Program-made: the position numbers and the translations under genes
In this document: one piece after another, positions 22,242-30,560 of the stretch
Layout of the letters: each line of letters starts with the position of its first letter
Position numbering within the stretch: position 1 is the stretch's first letter
Origin: Methylophaga sp.
Lineage (GTDB): Bacteria > Pseudomonadota > Gammaproteobacteria > Nitrosococcales > Methylophagaceae
Assembly (NCBI GenBank): GCA_026988435.1
Contig: JALSLH010000052.1
Location: 1-51,712, forward strand
Direction of reading: 5' to 3'
Length of the DNA stretch: 51,712 bases
Notes under the pieces: generated by a model
Database searches by the model: none
Seen by the model: only the letters and a program-made list of their open reading frames with translations
What the model was told of the DNA's origin: nothing

Positions 22242-23287
22242 GTTAGCTTAAACTCCAATTCAGAATCTGGCAGATATTTGCTTATTATTTGAGCGGCCTG
22301 TTTCCATTCTTGCGTAGCAAATAATTCATCTCGTTGCATACCGTGTCGTCCATGCAAGCGAATTAATCGCATGTGTCGAAGTGGATCATCTTCCATTTTT
22401 AAACCATCAATAACCTGCACCACACTCTCCGGTTTATTGCACACTAAGACCATGTCACAACCCGCTGCTAATGCCGCTTCGGCTCGAGCTAGACTATCGC
22501 CCATCACCGCCGCACCCTCCATACTCAAATCATCACTTAAAATAGCACCTTGAAAACCAAAGCGATCACGTAGAATTTCTTTAATCCAAAAAGGTGAAAA
22601 ACCCGCAGGTAAACTATCACATTGCTCATAAATAATATGTGCTGGCATTATGCCCGCCAGCTCAGTTTTGCATAAACGACTAAACGGCAACATATCGGCC
22701 TGCAGCATATCTTCAAAATGCCGTGTATCCACAGGCAAACCCAAGTGTGAATCTATCTCCACCGCGCCATGCCCGGGGAAATGCTTGCCAACGGCTGGCA
22801 TCCACGCCCGCTTCATACCCTGAATATACGCGTAGGCCATTGATGCCACAGCTTCCGGATCACGATGAAACGAGCGATCACCTATAATTTCACTTACGCC
22901 ATAATCCAAATCAAGAACGGGAGCAAAACTAAAATCAACGCCAATAGCACGTAACTCCGAGGCCATTAACCAAGCCGCAATTTCTGTGTTTTTTAGTGTT
23001 TGTTTCGGGTGCTGTTTATAGTGTTTTCCGATGTCACCAATAGCTGGAAGACGCGTAAACCCTGTGCGAAAACGTTGCACTCGCCCACCTTCATGATCAA
23101 CAGAAATTAATAAATGTGGATCACGTAGGCTTCTAATGTTGTCAATTAATGCTTTAACTTGTTCTGGTGATTCATAGTTTCGGCTGAATAAAATAATGCC
23201 GCCCACTAGAGGGTGTTGCAGAATATCGCGCTCTTCTTCACTTAATTCTAAGCCAACAATATCGACCATTAAGGGGCCTAATGTCAT
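22238..23287 (-). CDS. nagZ: Beta-N-acetylhexosaminidase NagZ
   Basis: NagZ is a cytoplasmic family 3 glycosidase that removes N-acetylglucosamine from recycled peptidoglycan muropeptides. The NagZ signature KHFPGHGAVEIDSHLGLP is present, with the loop histidine, and the nucleophile motif AILSDDLSMEGA with its Asp. The N-terminus PLMVDIVGLELSEEE fits. It has 349 aa. It follows an L,D-transpeptidase gene by 10 bp, so two peptidoglycan enzymes sit together. Confidence 0.97.
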   Translation of the reverse strand: MTLGPLMVDIVGLELSEEERDILQHPLVGGIILFSRNYESPEQVKALIDNIRSLRDPHLLISVDHEGGRVQRFRTGFTRLPAIGDIGKHYKQHPKQTLKNTEIAAWLMASELRAIGVDFSFAPVLDLDYGVSEIIGDRSFHRDPEAVASMAYAYIQGMKRAWMPAVGKHFPGHGAVEIDSHLGLPVDTRHFEDMLQADMLPFSRLCKTELAGIMPAHIIYEQCDSLPAGFSPFWIKEILRDRFGFQGAILSDDLSMEGAAVMGDSLARAEAALAAGCDMVLVCNKPESVVQVIDGLKMEDDPLRHMRLIRLHGRHGMQRDELFATQEWKQAAQIISKYLPDSELEFKLT

Positions 23288-23297
23288 ATGGAATTCT

Positions 23298-23774
23298 CTA
23301 CTCGTGGATCATAACTTTGGTTCCGAGTTTAACCAGTTCAAACAAAGTCAGTAAATCCTTATTATGCATACGAATACATCCATGAGATAAGGCTTTACCC
23401 ATCGGCAAACTATCCGGGCAACCATGGATGTATATATAACGTTGCATTGTATCAACATTTCCTAATCGGTTCTTACCCAATTCAAGCCCACTGAGCCATA
23501 AAATTCGCGTTAACACCCAATCACGCTCAGGAAACTGTAGCCCAAGTTCAGGTGTATATATTTCACCCGTAGGTCTGCGACCAATAAAAACTGTGTTCTC
23601 AGGCTGGTTCGCGCCAATACAAACACGAATTTCATGTAAACCTAATGGCGTGCACCCGCTGTTCTTCTGCTGGCCAATTCCATTGAGTGCAGATGAAATT
23701 GGTGCTTCAAATAGTATCTCGCCATTTACGACCAGCTGACATATCTGTTTAGCTATTGAAACGGTAAGCATCAC
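23298..23774 (-). CDS. L,D-transpeptidase (YkuD domain)
   Basis: The 158-aa protein has the YkuD catalytic pattern: IYIHGCPDSLPMGKALSHGC followed by IRMHNKDL, with the active cysteine in SHGC and a conserved His in IHG. Such enzymes form 3-3 crosslinks or attach lipoproteins to peptidoglycan. No clear signal peptide is visible at the chosen start, so it may resemble short YkuD proteins whose export is unclear, or the start may be imperfect. It is the first gene of the unit leading to nagZ, the MscS-family channel and dnaE. Confidence 0.88.
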   Translation of the reverse strand: MMLTVSIAKQICQLVVNGEILFEAPISSALNGIGQQKNSGCTPLGLHEIRVCIGANQPENTVFIGRRPTGEIYTPELGLQFPERDWVLTRILWLSGLELGKNRLGNVDTMQRYIYIHGCPDSLPMGKALSHGCIRMHNKDLLTLFELVKLGTKVMIHE

Positions 23775-23991
23775 CCACTCTTTAAAATTATTTCTCAGTT
23801 ATCACTAGATATTACTCTATTTTACAAATACCTTGTAATCATTCTACCGGTAGTTTTTCTTAAAACCTAGGGCATTTCAATTTAATATGTCTAAGCTAAT
23901 AATGAGGAGGGTTATGGATACGTTAATTAACGTTATCGTTTGAGATCATCTCAACCATATGAATATTGTATACCCGTGACAATCACTAATT
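23775..23991. promoter_or_regulatory. Intergenic region with two short palindromes upstream of the L,D-transpeptidase
   Basis: The perfect palindrome CGTTAATTAACG (23921-23932) and the near-perfect TTGAGATCATCTCAA (23940-23954) lie 8 bp apart. A plus-strand AGGAGG followed by ATG at 23914 opens only nine codons. A solo repeat end TATACCCGTGAC is at 23969-23980. The palindromes could be operators for the leftward transcript, but this is a guess. Confidence 0.3.
23969..23980. repeat. Solo end of the TATATACCCG palindromic repeat family
   Basis: TATACCCGTGAC matches the left terminus of the 270-bp repeat at 9198. It lies just beyond the mxaL stop codon with no partner arm, so it may be a scar or chance. 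Confidence 0.35.
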
Positions 23992-24921
23992 TTAGTCTCG
24001 AATAAGTCTAAAAGGTAAGTAAAGCAAAACCAATAAGAATAAAGCTAATGAGGCAAACCAAGGCGCCCAACTGTAATTCACCACTTCATTACGTGTATCA
24101 ACTTTATTCTCCAATGCATTAATAATAACTTTTGTACTATTCGGAGATGAAACAGTATCAAATTTAAGCATCTTTGCTAAACCTTCGATATGCGTTTTTT
24201 TCTGTGATGATAAGTGTTCATTTCTTGGTCTTGAATTTCGTAATTCTTCTGACTCACTTCTAAGCGAAGCGTAAACATCCTCATGTAAGACTTCATCTTG
24301 TTGCCAAAAACCATCTGGGGTGCCATCAAATTTGTGCTTAGGAATGGGCAATAGTTCATCGCTTCCTACCCCAACAAACACGCCTGTTACGCCTTCAAAC
24401 TTTTTCTTATATTTTGGATATAATTCATCATTTAACGGTGGTGCTTCATGGCCATCAGTAATAAACACAACATCGGGGCTTGGATTCATTAGTTTAGCCT
24501 GCTCAATGGCGCCAAATGCAGCTTTGGATACCTCACTCGATAATGCCCAAGCCATTGAACCGTGTATCTTTGAGAGCATTTGTGTTAAATCGTTATAACT
24601 TGAACATAATTCAACCGGATTGATTAAAATCAAACTGCGAGATTCACTAAATGCAGCTAAGCCAACATGTGAGCCGCAGGGCATCTTTTGCAATGTTTTT
24701 TTGGTGTAATCCAGTGCCCATGTCAAACGGCTGACCTTTTCTCCATCTAATTCAACATCGACCACATCCATGCTTTGAGTAATATCAATAACAAACAATA
24801 AGTCCATCACTTTTACAGTACGATCTGTGCGTGGAAAGACTAATGCCAACAGAATTATAATGCAGATAGCTAACATTAAAAATGCTGAGGCGGTAATACG
24901 TGATTGGTAAGATAGCTTCAT
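23992..24921 (-). CDS. mxaL: MxaL-like von Willebrand factor A membrane protein
   Basis: The 309-aa protein has an N-terminal membrane segment (about residues 12-30) and a C-terminal one (about 286-304). Between them is a VWA domain with the MIDAS motif FVIDITQSMDVVD near residue 44 and VFITDGHEAPP further on. In methylotrophs MxaL belongs to the set of accessory proteins needed for an active, calcium-containing methanol dehydrogenase. It is last in the R-S-A-C-K-L order, and its start overlaps the mxaK stop by 4 bp. The symbol rests on gene order plus domain, since sequence conservation among such proteins is low. Confidence 0.8.
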   Translation of the reverse strand: MKLSYQSRITASAFLMLAICIIILLALVFPRTDRTVKVMDLLFVIDITQSMDVVDVELDGEKVSRLTWALDYTKKTLQKMPCGSHVGLAAFSESRSLILINPVELCSSYNDLTQMLSKIHGSMAWALSSEVSKAAFGAIEQAKLMNPSPDVVFITDGHEAPPLNDELYPKYKKKFEGVTGVFVGVGSDELLPIPKHKFDGTPDGFWQQDEVLHEDVYASLRSESEELRNSRPRNEHLSSQKKTHIEGLAKMLKFDTVSSPNSTKVIINALENKVDTRNEVVNYSWAPWFASLALFLLVLLYLPFRLIRD

Positions 24922-25457
24922 GGTAAATCAACCCTAAACCCCACCACCTTTACAATAACTGTCGCATGCCCACCAGCGTGCTCCTGATCACTAAGTGGAT
25001 TTGCTTCCTCCGGCACCATCAGCAATGCATATTCTAAGTTATAACGTGCATTCCATAGAGAAGAGTCAATTAATAAGGCATTGCGATAATCTTGCTTGGC
25101 TAAGCCAACCAATGCAATTCGGCCAGTATTTTCAGGCGGCAAAGCCAATACTTCACGCAAATGAATATTACCTCTATTATAGAAACTAGCGGCTTCAAGT
25201 GCTAAATCATCGGTAACTAATGTGCTTGTTAAATGTTTTAATGCTTGCTCATTATTACCCGTTTGCGCATCACTATATGCCTTAGCAAATAATGCTTTTT
25301 TATGTGCGGGGATTTGTTCTGATTCTGTTGGATTTTCAATGAACGTATTGATTTTATTCGTTTGCGAAAGATGCCATGCTGACTGCCCAGCCGCAACGGT
25401 ACTAACGGCGGCCACGGCAACCAAGGCCCAATGTGCTATGTATAATCGACTAATCAT
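24918..25457 (-). CDS. mxaK: MxaK-like membrane-anchored protein
   Basis: The 179-aa protein has one N-terminal membrane helix (about residues 8-27) and a helical, TPR-like periplasmic part (KKALFAKAYSDAQTGNNEQA and AASFYNRGNIHLRE). A conserved tail follows: KQDYRNALLIDSSLWNARYN, then MVPEE and VVGFRVDLP. MxaK is one of the accessory proteins for methanol dehydrogenase and its biochemical role is unknown. It overlaps mxaC by 8 bp. A clear paralogue is at 31468-31998, with the same C-terminal block. Confidence 0.82.
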   Translation of the reverse strand: MISRLYIAHWALVAVAAVSTVAAGQSAWHLSQTNKINTFIENPTESEQIPAHKKALFAKAYSDAQTGNNEQALKHLTSTLVTDDLALEAASFYNRGNIHLREVLALPPENTGRIALVGLAKQDYRNALLIDSSLWNARYNLEYALLMVPEEANPLSDQEHAGGHATVIVKVVGFRVDLP

Positions 25458-26469
25458 GTGCTTTTCTCACTCCCCATGCTGTATAAAATTGTGCTAAAAC
25501 CAATATCAACATGGTTATTAATGCAAGCCAAAAGAACGGCTCTGATTTATTTTCACGTGGAATAATTTCTTCCACAATTAAAGTTTGATCTTGTTGTTCA
25601 TCAATCGTATCAATTGCTTCAGAAAAGCTTTTTACTGATTCAATTTCAAAGACACGATAAGGAATACCTAATTCTTTGAAGAATTTATGTAATTTCTTTT
25701 CTGGTGTGTTTTTCCATGAATCATCATCGCTTTCTTCTTCAATACTCAAACCCGTCGTCGATCGCATATAGATCCAATAAAGACGTAAGTTTTCTAATTT
25801 ATATAATTTAGCTATTTTCACTCTATCTTCATCAGAAAACTCTTGTCCACCATCAGAGACTAATAATACCGTTCGTGATCCATGATAATCTTCTGCACTA
25901 TACATTTCTGCCGCTTTAATCATCGCTCTAGCAATATTCGTTTCTGAAAGGCCTTTACCTAGCGCACTCGCATTAATGGTAGCTATAACTGATTTTTTGT
26001 TATACGTTAAGGGTAATAAATCCAAGGCCTTGTCACTGAATAATACAAAACCAAATCGATTGTCAGGGCGTTTATCAACAAATTCTAATAAATATTTTTT
26101 TGCTATGCGCCGCTTACTGTCCCCTTTCCCCACTGTACGATTTACGGCTAAGGCTTTGCCACGCGTTGAAAATGGATCATCCATGCTTCGACTACGATCG
26201 ACTAAAATCACCACTTCAGCCCCTTTACCCACTCTTTCTACTTTTTTCTCAGGAACATAAGGTGATGCAAGTGAAAAGATAATACTAGCAATCACTATTG
26301 AAGCCAGTGCTTTAAGACACAGGCCAATGATATTTGATAAGGGATCTTCAGGAACAAAGTGGCTCCATGCTACCGTTTTATCTTGATTATGAGTAAACCA
26401 AGGTAATAACACTAAAGGCAGCATAAAAAGCATACTAGGCAATGCCCATTCTAAACCAAACAATGTCAT
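25450..26469 (-). CDS. mxaC: MxaC-like VWA-domain membrane protein
   Basis: The protein is about 339 aa with two N-terminal membrane segments (including LPSMLFMLPLVLLPWF), a VWA domain and a C-terminal helix (LALITMLILVLAQFYTAWGV). The MIDAS motif is VVILVDRSRSMDD, with LLVSDGG further on. MxaC acts with MxaL, MxaS and MxaR in metal insertion or assembly of methanol dehydrogenase. The start at 26469 (MTLFGLEW) is chosen because AAGGAG lies 7-8 nt upstream, it gives an ATGA overlap with mxaA, and it matches the paralogue start; the longest frame begins eight codons earlier. Confidence 0.86.
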   Translation of the reverse strand: MTLFGLEWALPSMLFMLPLVLLPWFTHNQDKTVAWSHFVPEDPLSNIIGLCLKALASIVIASIIFSLASPYVPEKKVERVGKGAEVVILVDRSRSMDDPFSTRGKALAVNRTVGKGDSKRRIAKKYLLEFVDKRPDNRFGFVLFSDKALDLLPLTYNKKSVIATINASALGKGLSETNIARAMIKAAEMYSAEDYHGSRTVLLVSDGGQEFSDEDRVKIAKLYKLENLRLYWIYMRSTTGLSIEEESDDDSWKNTPEKKLHKFFKELGIPYRVFEIESVKSFSEAIDTIDEQQDQTLIVEEIIPRENKSEPFFWLALITMLILVLAQFYTAWGVRKAHD

Positions 26470-27416
26470 GCCAGCATCTCCTTGGCACGACATGCTTTAG
26501 CTAACTTTTTAATCATTTCGATATCTGGCTCTTGTCCCGCTTGCCGAGCGAAGAAATGTTGTTCCGATTGTTGATAAAACGCTTTGATCTCATCTTTTAA
26601 AGGCGATAGCCATGAATGTTTTTCTAATAGAGCATCAATCTCACCATAGACAACAATCGTATCACCAGTATGGTTAAACGCGGTATGTAATATGCGCGAA
26701 GCTTGGTCAGCACTGACCGAACGCTTCCATCTTAACCGACTCAAATCATGTACGGCTTGTGAAAATGGTTGGCGGTTCTTCGGTTTCCAACCAAAGTGCC
26801 AAAGCGCTAATATTAACCATGAGATTGCAGCAATAATAGAATATTTCTTTAGCTTGTTTTTAATATCTACTGTTGAAATAAGGCTCGGTTTGATATCTGA
26901 TTTTGGCATCAGGCTATCAACACTTTTATCTGCAGCTAAAGTAGGACCGATCGTAATAGGAATAGCCGGGACAGCGATCCATTTGCCATCATTTTGTTTA
27001 ATATCAAACGTAGGCGTAGCTATCGTTGTATTTTTCTTTGGTACATTCACTACTTGATAATGAAAAACCAATTGCTGTTTATCTAAGTCAATATTTTTTA
27101 AATATAACCACGTACCATAGCGTTTATCTTCTTGAGGAAAGCTTGTCTCATTCAATGAATCTTCTAACGAAGATATATCTACATAAACACTGAGTTCATC
27201 TCCCAACAATAAGCCTAGATCACGATCTGTTCTTGCAGGTAATGCCACAGATTCTATAATCTCAGGCGTTTCTTTGACTGGCGTGTCAACAAGCTCCATT
27301 GATTGCATGGGTTCGGGTGCAACATATTCTTGTTCATCTTCTGCCGCGAAACTTATATTGATCATCAAGTTCAATATAAACACCATCATAAGTCTACTAA
27401 TATAACGATTTCTCAT
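26466..27416 (-). CDS. mxaA: MxaA-like exported membrane protein
   Basis: The 316-aa protein has a signal peptide (residues 1-24, ending SFAAED). A periplasmic beta-rich part of about 165 aa follows, then a membrane helix near 193-208 (SIIAAISWLILALWHFGW) and a cytoplasmic helical tail. MxaA is an accessory protein for methanol dehydrogenase, associated with the active holoenzyme containing calcium. It lies between mxaS and mxaC in the canonical order. The call depends on position as well as topology. Confidence 0.8.
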   Translation of the reverse strand: MRNRYISRLMMVFILNLMINISFAAEDEQEYVAPEPMQSMELVDTPVKETPEIIESVALPARTDRDLGLLLGDELSVYVDISSLEDSLNETSFPQEDKRYGTWLYLKNIDLDKQQLVFHYQVVNVPKKNTTIATPTFDIKQNDGKWIAVPAIPITIGPTLAADKSVDSLMPKSDIKPSLISTVDIKNKLKKYSIIAAISWLILALWHFGWKPKNRQPFSQAVHDLSRLRWKRSVSADQASRILHTAFNHTGDTIVVYGEIDALLEKHSWLSPLKDEIKAFYQQSEQHFFARQAGQEPDIEMIKKLAKACRAKEMLA

Positions 27417-27418
27417 TA

Positions 27419-28291
27419 TTAATTCCTGCCTAAAAAGTAATTTGTTAACTGCTCACCGGTAACATTGCCATCGGTAAACAAAGGTCTTACACGGTGTCGC
27501 ATAAAACATTCTGTTAACTGTTCAAAGTGACTATTCATTGTTTCTTCCCAACGTTTTTTAATACTTGGACGCATCCAAACACTGCGCCGCTCGCCGGTTT
27601 CAGAATCTCGCATTTCGGTCCAACCGGCATGAGAAGGTAAATGATTAACATCATCATGTTTCCACACCACCGGTACAACAATATAACGGGATAATTGACG
27701 AAGTGTTCTATCGACTTCTTCAATATCACAGCAAAAATCTGACGCTAAAAAAACAATTGCACTCGAACTGGTAATCATATTTGCTGCGTGAATCAATCCC
27801 TCTACCCCCGCCTCAGCAGCAGGCTCAGCATCACGGATCATATCTGCTGCAATGTGGGAGATACTGCGTTGACGCGTCGGCATCACATGAACATCATGAC
27901 GAACAACCGAATCAAAGCCAGCCATACCAAAATTATCACCATAAGATGTAGCAGAATGAGCCACTAATTGCGCTAAATTTGCTAATTGTTCATGGTCAAC
28001 ATTAGACATTGCCATTGACTTTGATAGATCAGCCAATAACCACAAATTAATCGGTGAACGTTGTTGATAACGTCTCACTAAGTAACCCTCACGGCCCGTG
28101 GACATATTATCGCGTATGCTCGCACGCAAATCTAAACGCCGTGGATCAGGATAATCAAACAAGTTAGCAAAACCAGCAAAGCTATCACCTGTTCCTAACG
28201 ATTTACCATAATGTACACCGGGAAGACTGCCATACACTTTATGTGGATAGCGATATCTAAATTCGTCCTGCCTATTTTTATTTTCGCTCAT
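27419..28291 (-). CDS. mxaS: MxaS-like DUF58 protein
   Basis: The 290-aa protein has no membrane segment. It carries the DUF58 features RDNMSTGREGYLVRRYQQRS and INLWLLADLSKSMAMS, the latter a MIDAS-like DxSxS. DUF58 proteins usually work with a MoxR ATPase encoded next door, as here. MxaS is the partner of MxaR in methanol dehydrogenase maturation. It starts 90 bp after the mxaR stop, the largest gap within the operon. Confidence 0.87.
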   Translation of the reverse strand: MSENKNRQDEFRYRYPHKVYGSLPGVHYGKSLGTGDSFAGFANLFDYPDPRRLDLRASIRDNMSTGREGYLVRRYQQRSPINLWLLADLSKSMAMSNVDHEQLANLAQLVAHSATSYGDNFGMAGFDSVVRHDVHVMPTRQRSISHIAADMIRDAEPAAEAGVEGLIHAANMITSSSAIVFLASDFCCDIEEVDRTLRQLSRYIVVPVVWKHDDVNHLPSHAGWTEMRDSETGERRSVWMRPSIKKRWEETMNSHFEQLTECFMRHRVRPLFTDGNVTGEQLTNYFLGRN

Positions 28292-28381
28292 ATTTAAGCC
28301 CTAAATAATCTAAATAAAATGAGATTTACGAAACATATTTCCTGCTGGGCAGAAAACTACATCGCAAACGTAAACTCAGTT

Positions 28382-29401
28382 TTAAGGAGCAGCAATATGA
28401 TCGCGTAAAGCGGCAATAAACAATGGCATAATTTGTTCGCGGCGGCCTTCATAAATAGGAGACAAGAACACCCGATGCGTTAATGTAGCAAATAACACAG
28501 TGTGAACATCGTCAGGCAGTACATGATCACGGCCTTCTAACCATGCTGAGACTTTAGCCGCACGTACCATCGCCGACATACCACGTACACTAGCACCAGC
28601 AACCACAAGGTCTTCCATAAATACATCAGGAATTTCAATGCCGAATTCTTGAGGTTTCCATGTCGCATCCCAAATTCGAATAATGTAATCTTCAATTTCA
28701 GGAGAAACAAATACAGCTTGTTGAACCTCTTTATCTAATGCATTGAGTTCGGTGTAATCTAATAATGGCTCTGTTAAACCACTTAATAATTCATCCACAT
28801 CATGGAATTTAGAATCAAAAATTAACGATTTCCGATCATCTAACGCTTCAGGGTTACCAATACCAATTTCAAATAAGAAGCGATCTCGTGCCGCGGCACT
28901 TAATTCAAATGTTTCATCTTTTTCAACGCCGTTACGATCGGCAAAAACAACCATGTGCGGGAAGACGTATTCTTTACCAAAGGCTTCAGCACTACGCTCA
29001 GCCATTGCACGTAGTAATAACGATTGAACTTGTGGGCGCGCACGGTTAATTTCGTTAAAGAAAAATACCGCTGTATCTTTACCATGAGTGATGAGTGGAC
29101 CCGGATCAATAACGGGTTTACCTTCTGCATCAACCCAAGCGCTATACAACAAATCATTCGGCATCAAATCCACACTACCTTCAATACGGCCAAAAGAACC
29201 ACCTAATGCTTTAGAAAAGGCGCGGAGCAAAGTCGTTTTACCGACACCAACACCACCTTCTAACAACACATGTCCTCGTGAATGCAAAGCAATCAAAATA
29301 AGTCTAATTGCTTTTTGCTGACCAATGACTACCGTATTAACCACTTTTTCTAGTGCTAAGGCCTTATCTCGTGAAGCCTGCAGCTGCTGCATATCTGCCA
29401 T
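28382..29401 (-). CDS. mxaR: MoxR-family AAA+ ATPase, MxaR-like
   Basis: The 339-aa ATPase has Walker A HVLLEGGVGVGKTTLLRAF (GGVGVGKT at 49-56) and a Walker B region VFFFNEINRARPQVQSLL. The usual Asp of Walker B is Asn here (residue 116), while the following Glu117 is kept. Sensor 1 (VVFADRN) and the arginine finger region AAARDRFLFE are visible. MoxR proteins act as chaperones for metal insertion or complex assembly; MxaR serves methanol dehydrogenase. The start has GAGAGAG upstream. It is the first gene of the R-S-A-C-K-L set. Confidence 0.9.
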   Translation of the reverse strand: MADMQQLQASRDKALALEKVVNTVVIGQQKAIRLILIALHSRGHVLLEGGVGVGKTTLLRAFSKALGGSFGRIEGSVDLMPNDLLYSAWVDAEGKPVIDPGPLITHGKDTAVFFFNEINRARPQVQSLLLRAMAERSAEAFGKEYVFPHMVVFADRNGVEKDETFELSAAARDRFLFEIGIGNPEALDDRKSLIFDSKFHDVDELLSGLTEPLLDYTELNALDKEVQQAVFVSPEIEDYIIRIWDATWKPQEFGIEIPDVFMEDLVVAGASVRGMSAMVRAAKVSAWLEGRDHVLPDDVHTVLFATLTHRVFLSPIYEGRREQIMPLFIAALRDHIAAP

Positions 29402-29521
29402 GTTTATCTCTCTCTTTTAAATGTTTTATTATTATATTTTTAATTATGATGATAGTTATTCATACGAACACAATGGATACTATCACGAAGTTATTTGGGA
29501 ATTTTTCCCGTTAAATTTTTC
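29402..29521 (-). promoter_or_regulatory. Promoter region of the mxaR operon
   Basis: On the minus strand TATAAT lies in an A/T-rich tract about 25-35 bp upstream of the mxaR start. Further upstream is a spaced inverted repeat TGATAGT (29450-29456) / ACTATCA (29479-29485), a possible operator. No clear -35 element is seen. Confidence 0.4.
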
Positions 29522-30433
29522 TCAATCACATTTCTTGCCACCACTTGTTCTGATAGTTTCTATAATGCCTTTTAATATCTTTATTTTATTGCTTGTTAAC
29601 GGCTTTAAAGGTCGTCGAGCATACCCTACTGATAATCCATTTATTTCAAGCCCTGCTTTCACTGTCGAGGCCAAACCACCTGCCACAATAAATTCTAAAA
29701 GCGGCAACTGCCGCTCAAATAATATTTTTGCCTTATCCACATCACCACGATTAAATGCATCAATGACTTGTTTGGGCAGATCATCAATCAAACAGGGTGC
29801 AGCGGTGCTCCAACCCTTCGCGCCGGCATTTAATGCCTCCAACGCTAAATAATTACAGCCATTAAAAAAACGAACCGACCCTTTTGATAGTCGATATAAC
29901 GAACGCATTCTTTGAATATCGCCCGAACTTTCTTTAATCATCGTTGCATTGTCAATCGTCTCAATCATCGACAGCATAAACTCAGGTGACATATCCACGC
30001 CACACGTTACGGGGTTGTTATAAATCATAATCGGAATTGAAATAGCAGCAGAAATAGCCGCATAGTGATCAAATATTTCATCTTCTGACAAGGGATAATA
30101 TGAAAAAGGCGACACCATAATCGCATCGGCACCATACTCTTCAGCAAGTCTGGCATGCACTACGGCATCAGCAGTGGTGAGGTCAACTATTCCAACAAGA
30201 ACAGGAACACGTTTATTAACGTAATCAATCGTACTCTTCGCAACTAGCCGCCATTCATCGTCATCTAAATAGGCACACTCGCCAGCACTACCTAATGCTG
30301 CAATGACATTGGCGCCAGAATCTATCAGTTGATCGATGAGTGTATGTAACACCTCAAAATTTATACGTTTTTCATCATTTGAATAAGGGGTGACGGTATA
30401 AGCAATAATCCCAGAAAATGCATTTTCAATCAT
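29522..30433 (-). CDS. DapA-family (class I aldolase superfamily) lyase
   Basis: The 303-aa TIM-barrel protein belongs to the dihydrodipicolinate synthase/N-acetylneuraminate lyase family. A Schiff-base lysine is seen in MIKESSGD near residue 167, with the tyrosine motif MIYNNPVTCGVDMSP. The phosphate/keto-acid loop reads GSAGECAYL instead of the GTTGE of true DapA, so it is probably not the lysine-pathway enzyme and may act on another keto acid or hydroxyproline-like substrate. It is divergent from a LysR gene that probably controls it. It sits between the mxaR operon and the second mxaC-K pair. Confidence 0.85.
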   Translation of the reverse strand: MIENAFSGIIAYTVTPYSNDEKRINFEVLHTLIDQLIDSGANVIAALGSAGECAYLDDDEWRLVAKSTIDYVNKRVPVLVGIVDLTTADAVVHARLAEEYGADAIMVSPFSYYPLSEDEIFDHYAAISAAISIPIMIYNNPVTCGVDMSPEFMLSMIETIDNATMIKESSGDIQRMRSLYRLSKGSVRFFNGCNYLALEALNAGAKGWSTAAPCLIDDLPKQVIDAFNRGDVDKAKILFERQLPLLEFIVAGGLASTVKAGLEINGLSVGYARRPLKPLTSNKIKILKGIIETIRTSGGKKCD

Positions 30434-30560
30434 TTGTTAGCCCTCCTCTTATTTTTAATGAAAAAAGTTGTCAAACCGAATAGTCGCAGAGAATTAATTG
30501 AAAGTATAAGTTTTTATAACTATCATATTGATTATTATTATTTATCAATAAGGTCTATTC
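30434..30560 (+). promoter_or_regulatory. Divergent promoter region with LysR-type binding site
   Basis: TTGAT-N11-ATCAA (30528-30548) fits the T-N11-A dyad of LysR-type operators and lies 12 bp upstream of the LysR start, opposite the lyase gene. It is a likely site for autoregulation and control of the lyase. Confidence 0.55.

Noticed and set aside
29522..30433. Canonical dapA of lysine synthesis
   Set aside because: The active-site loop is GSAGE-like rather than GTTGE, and the gene is paired with a LysR regulator, so no symbol is given.
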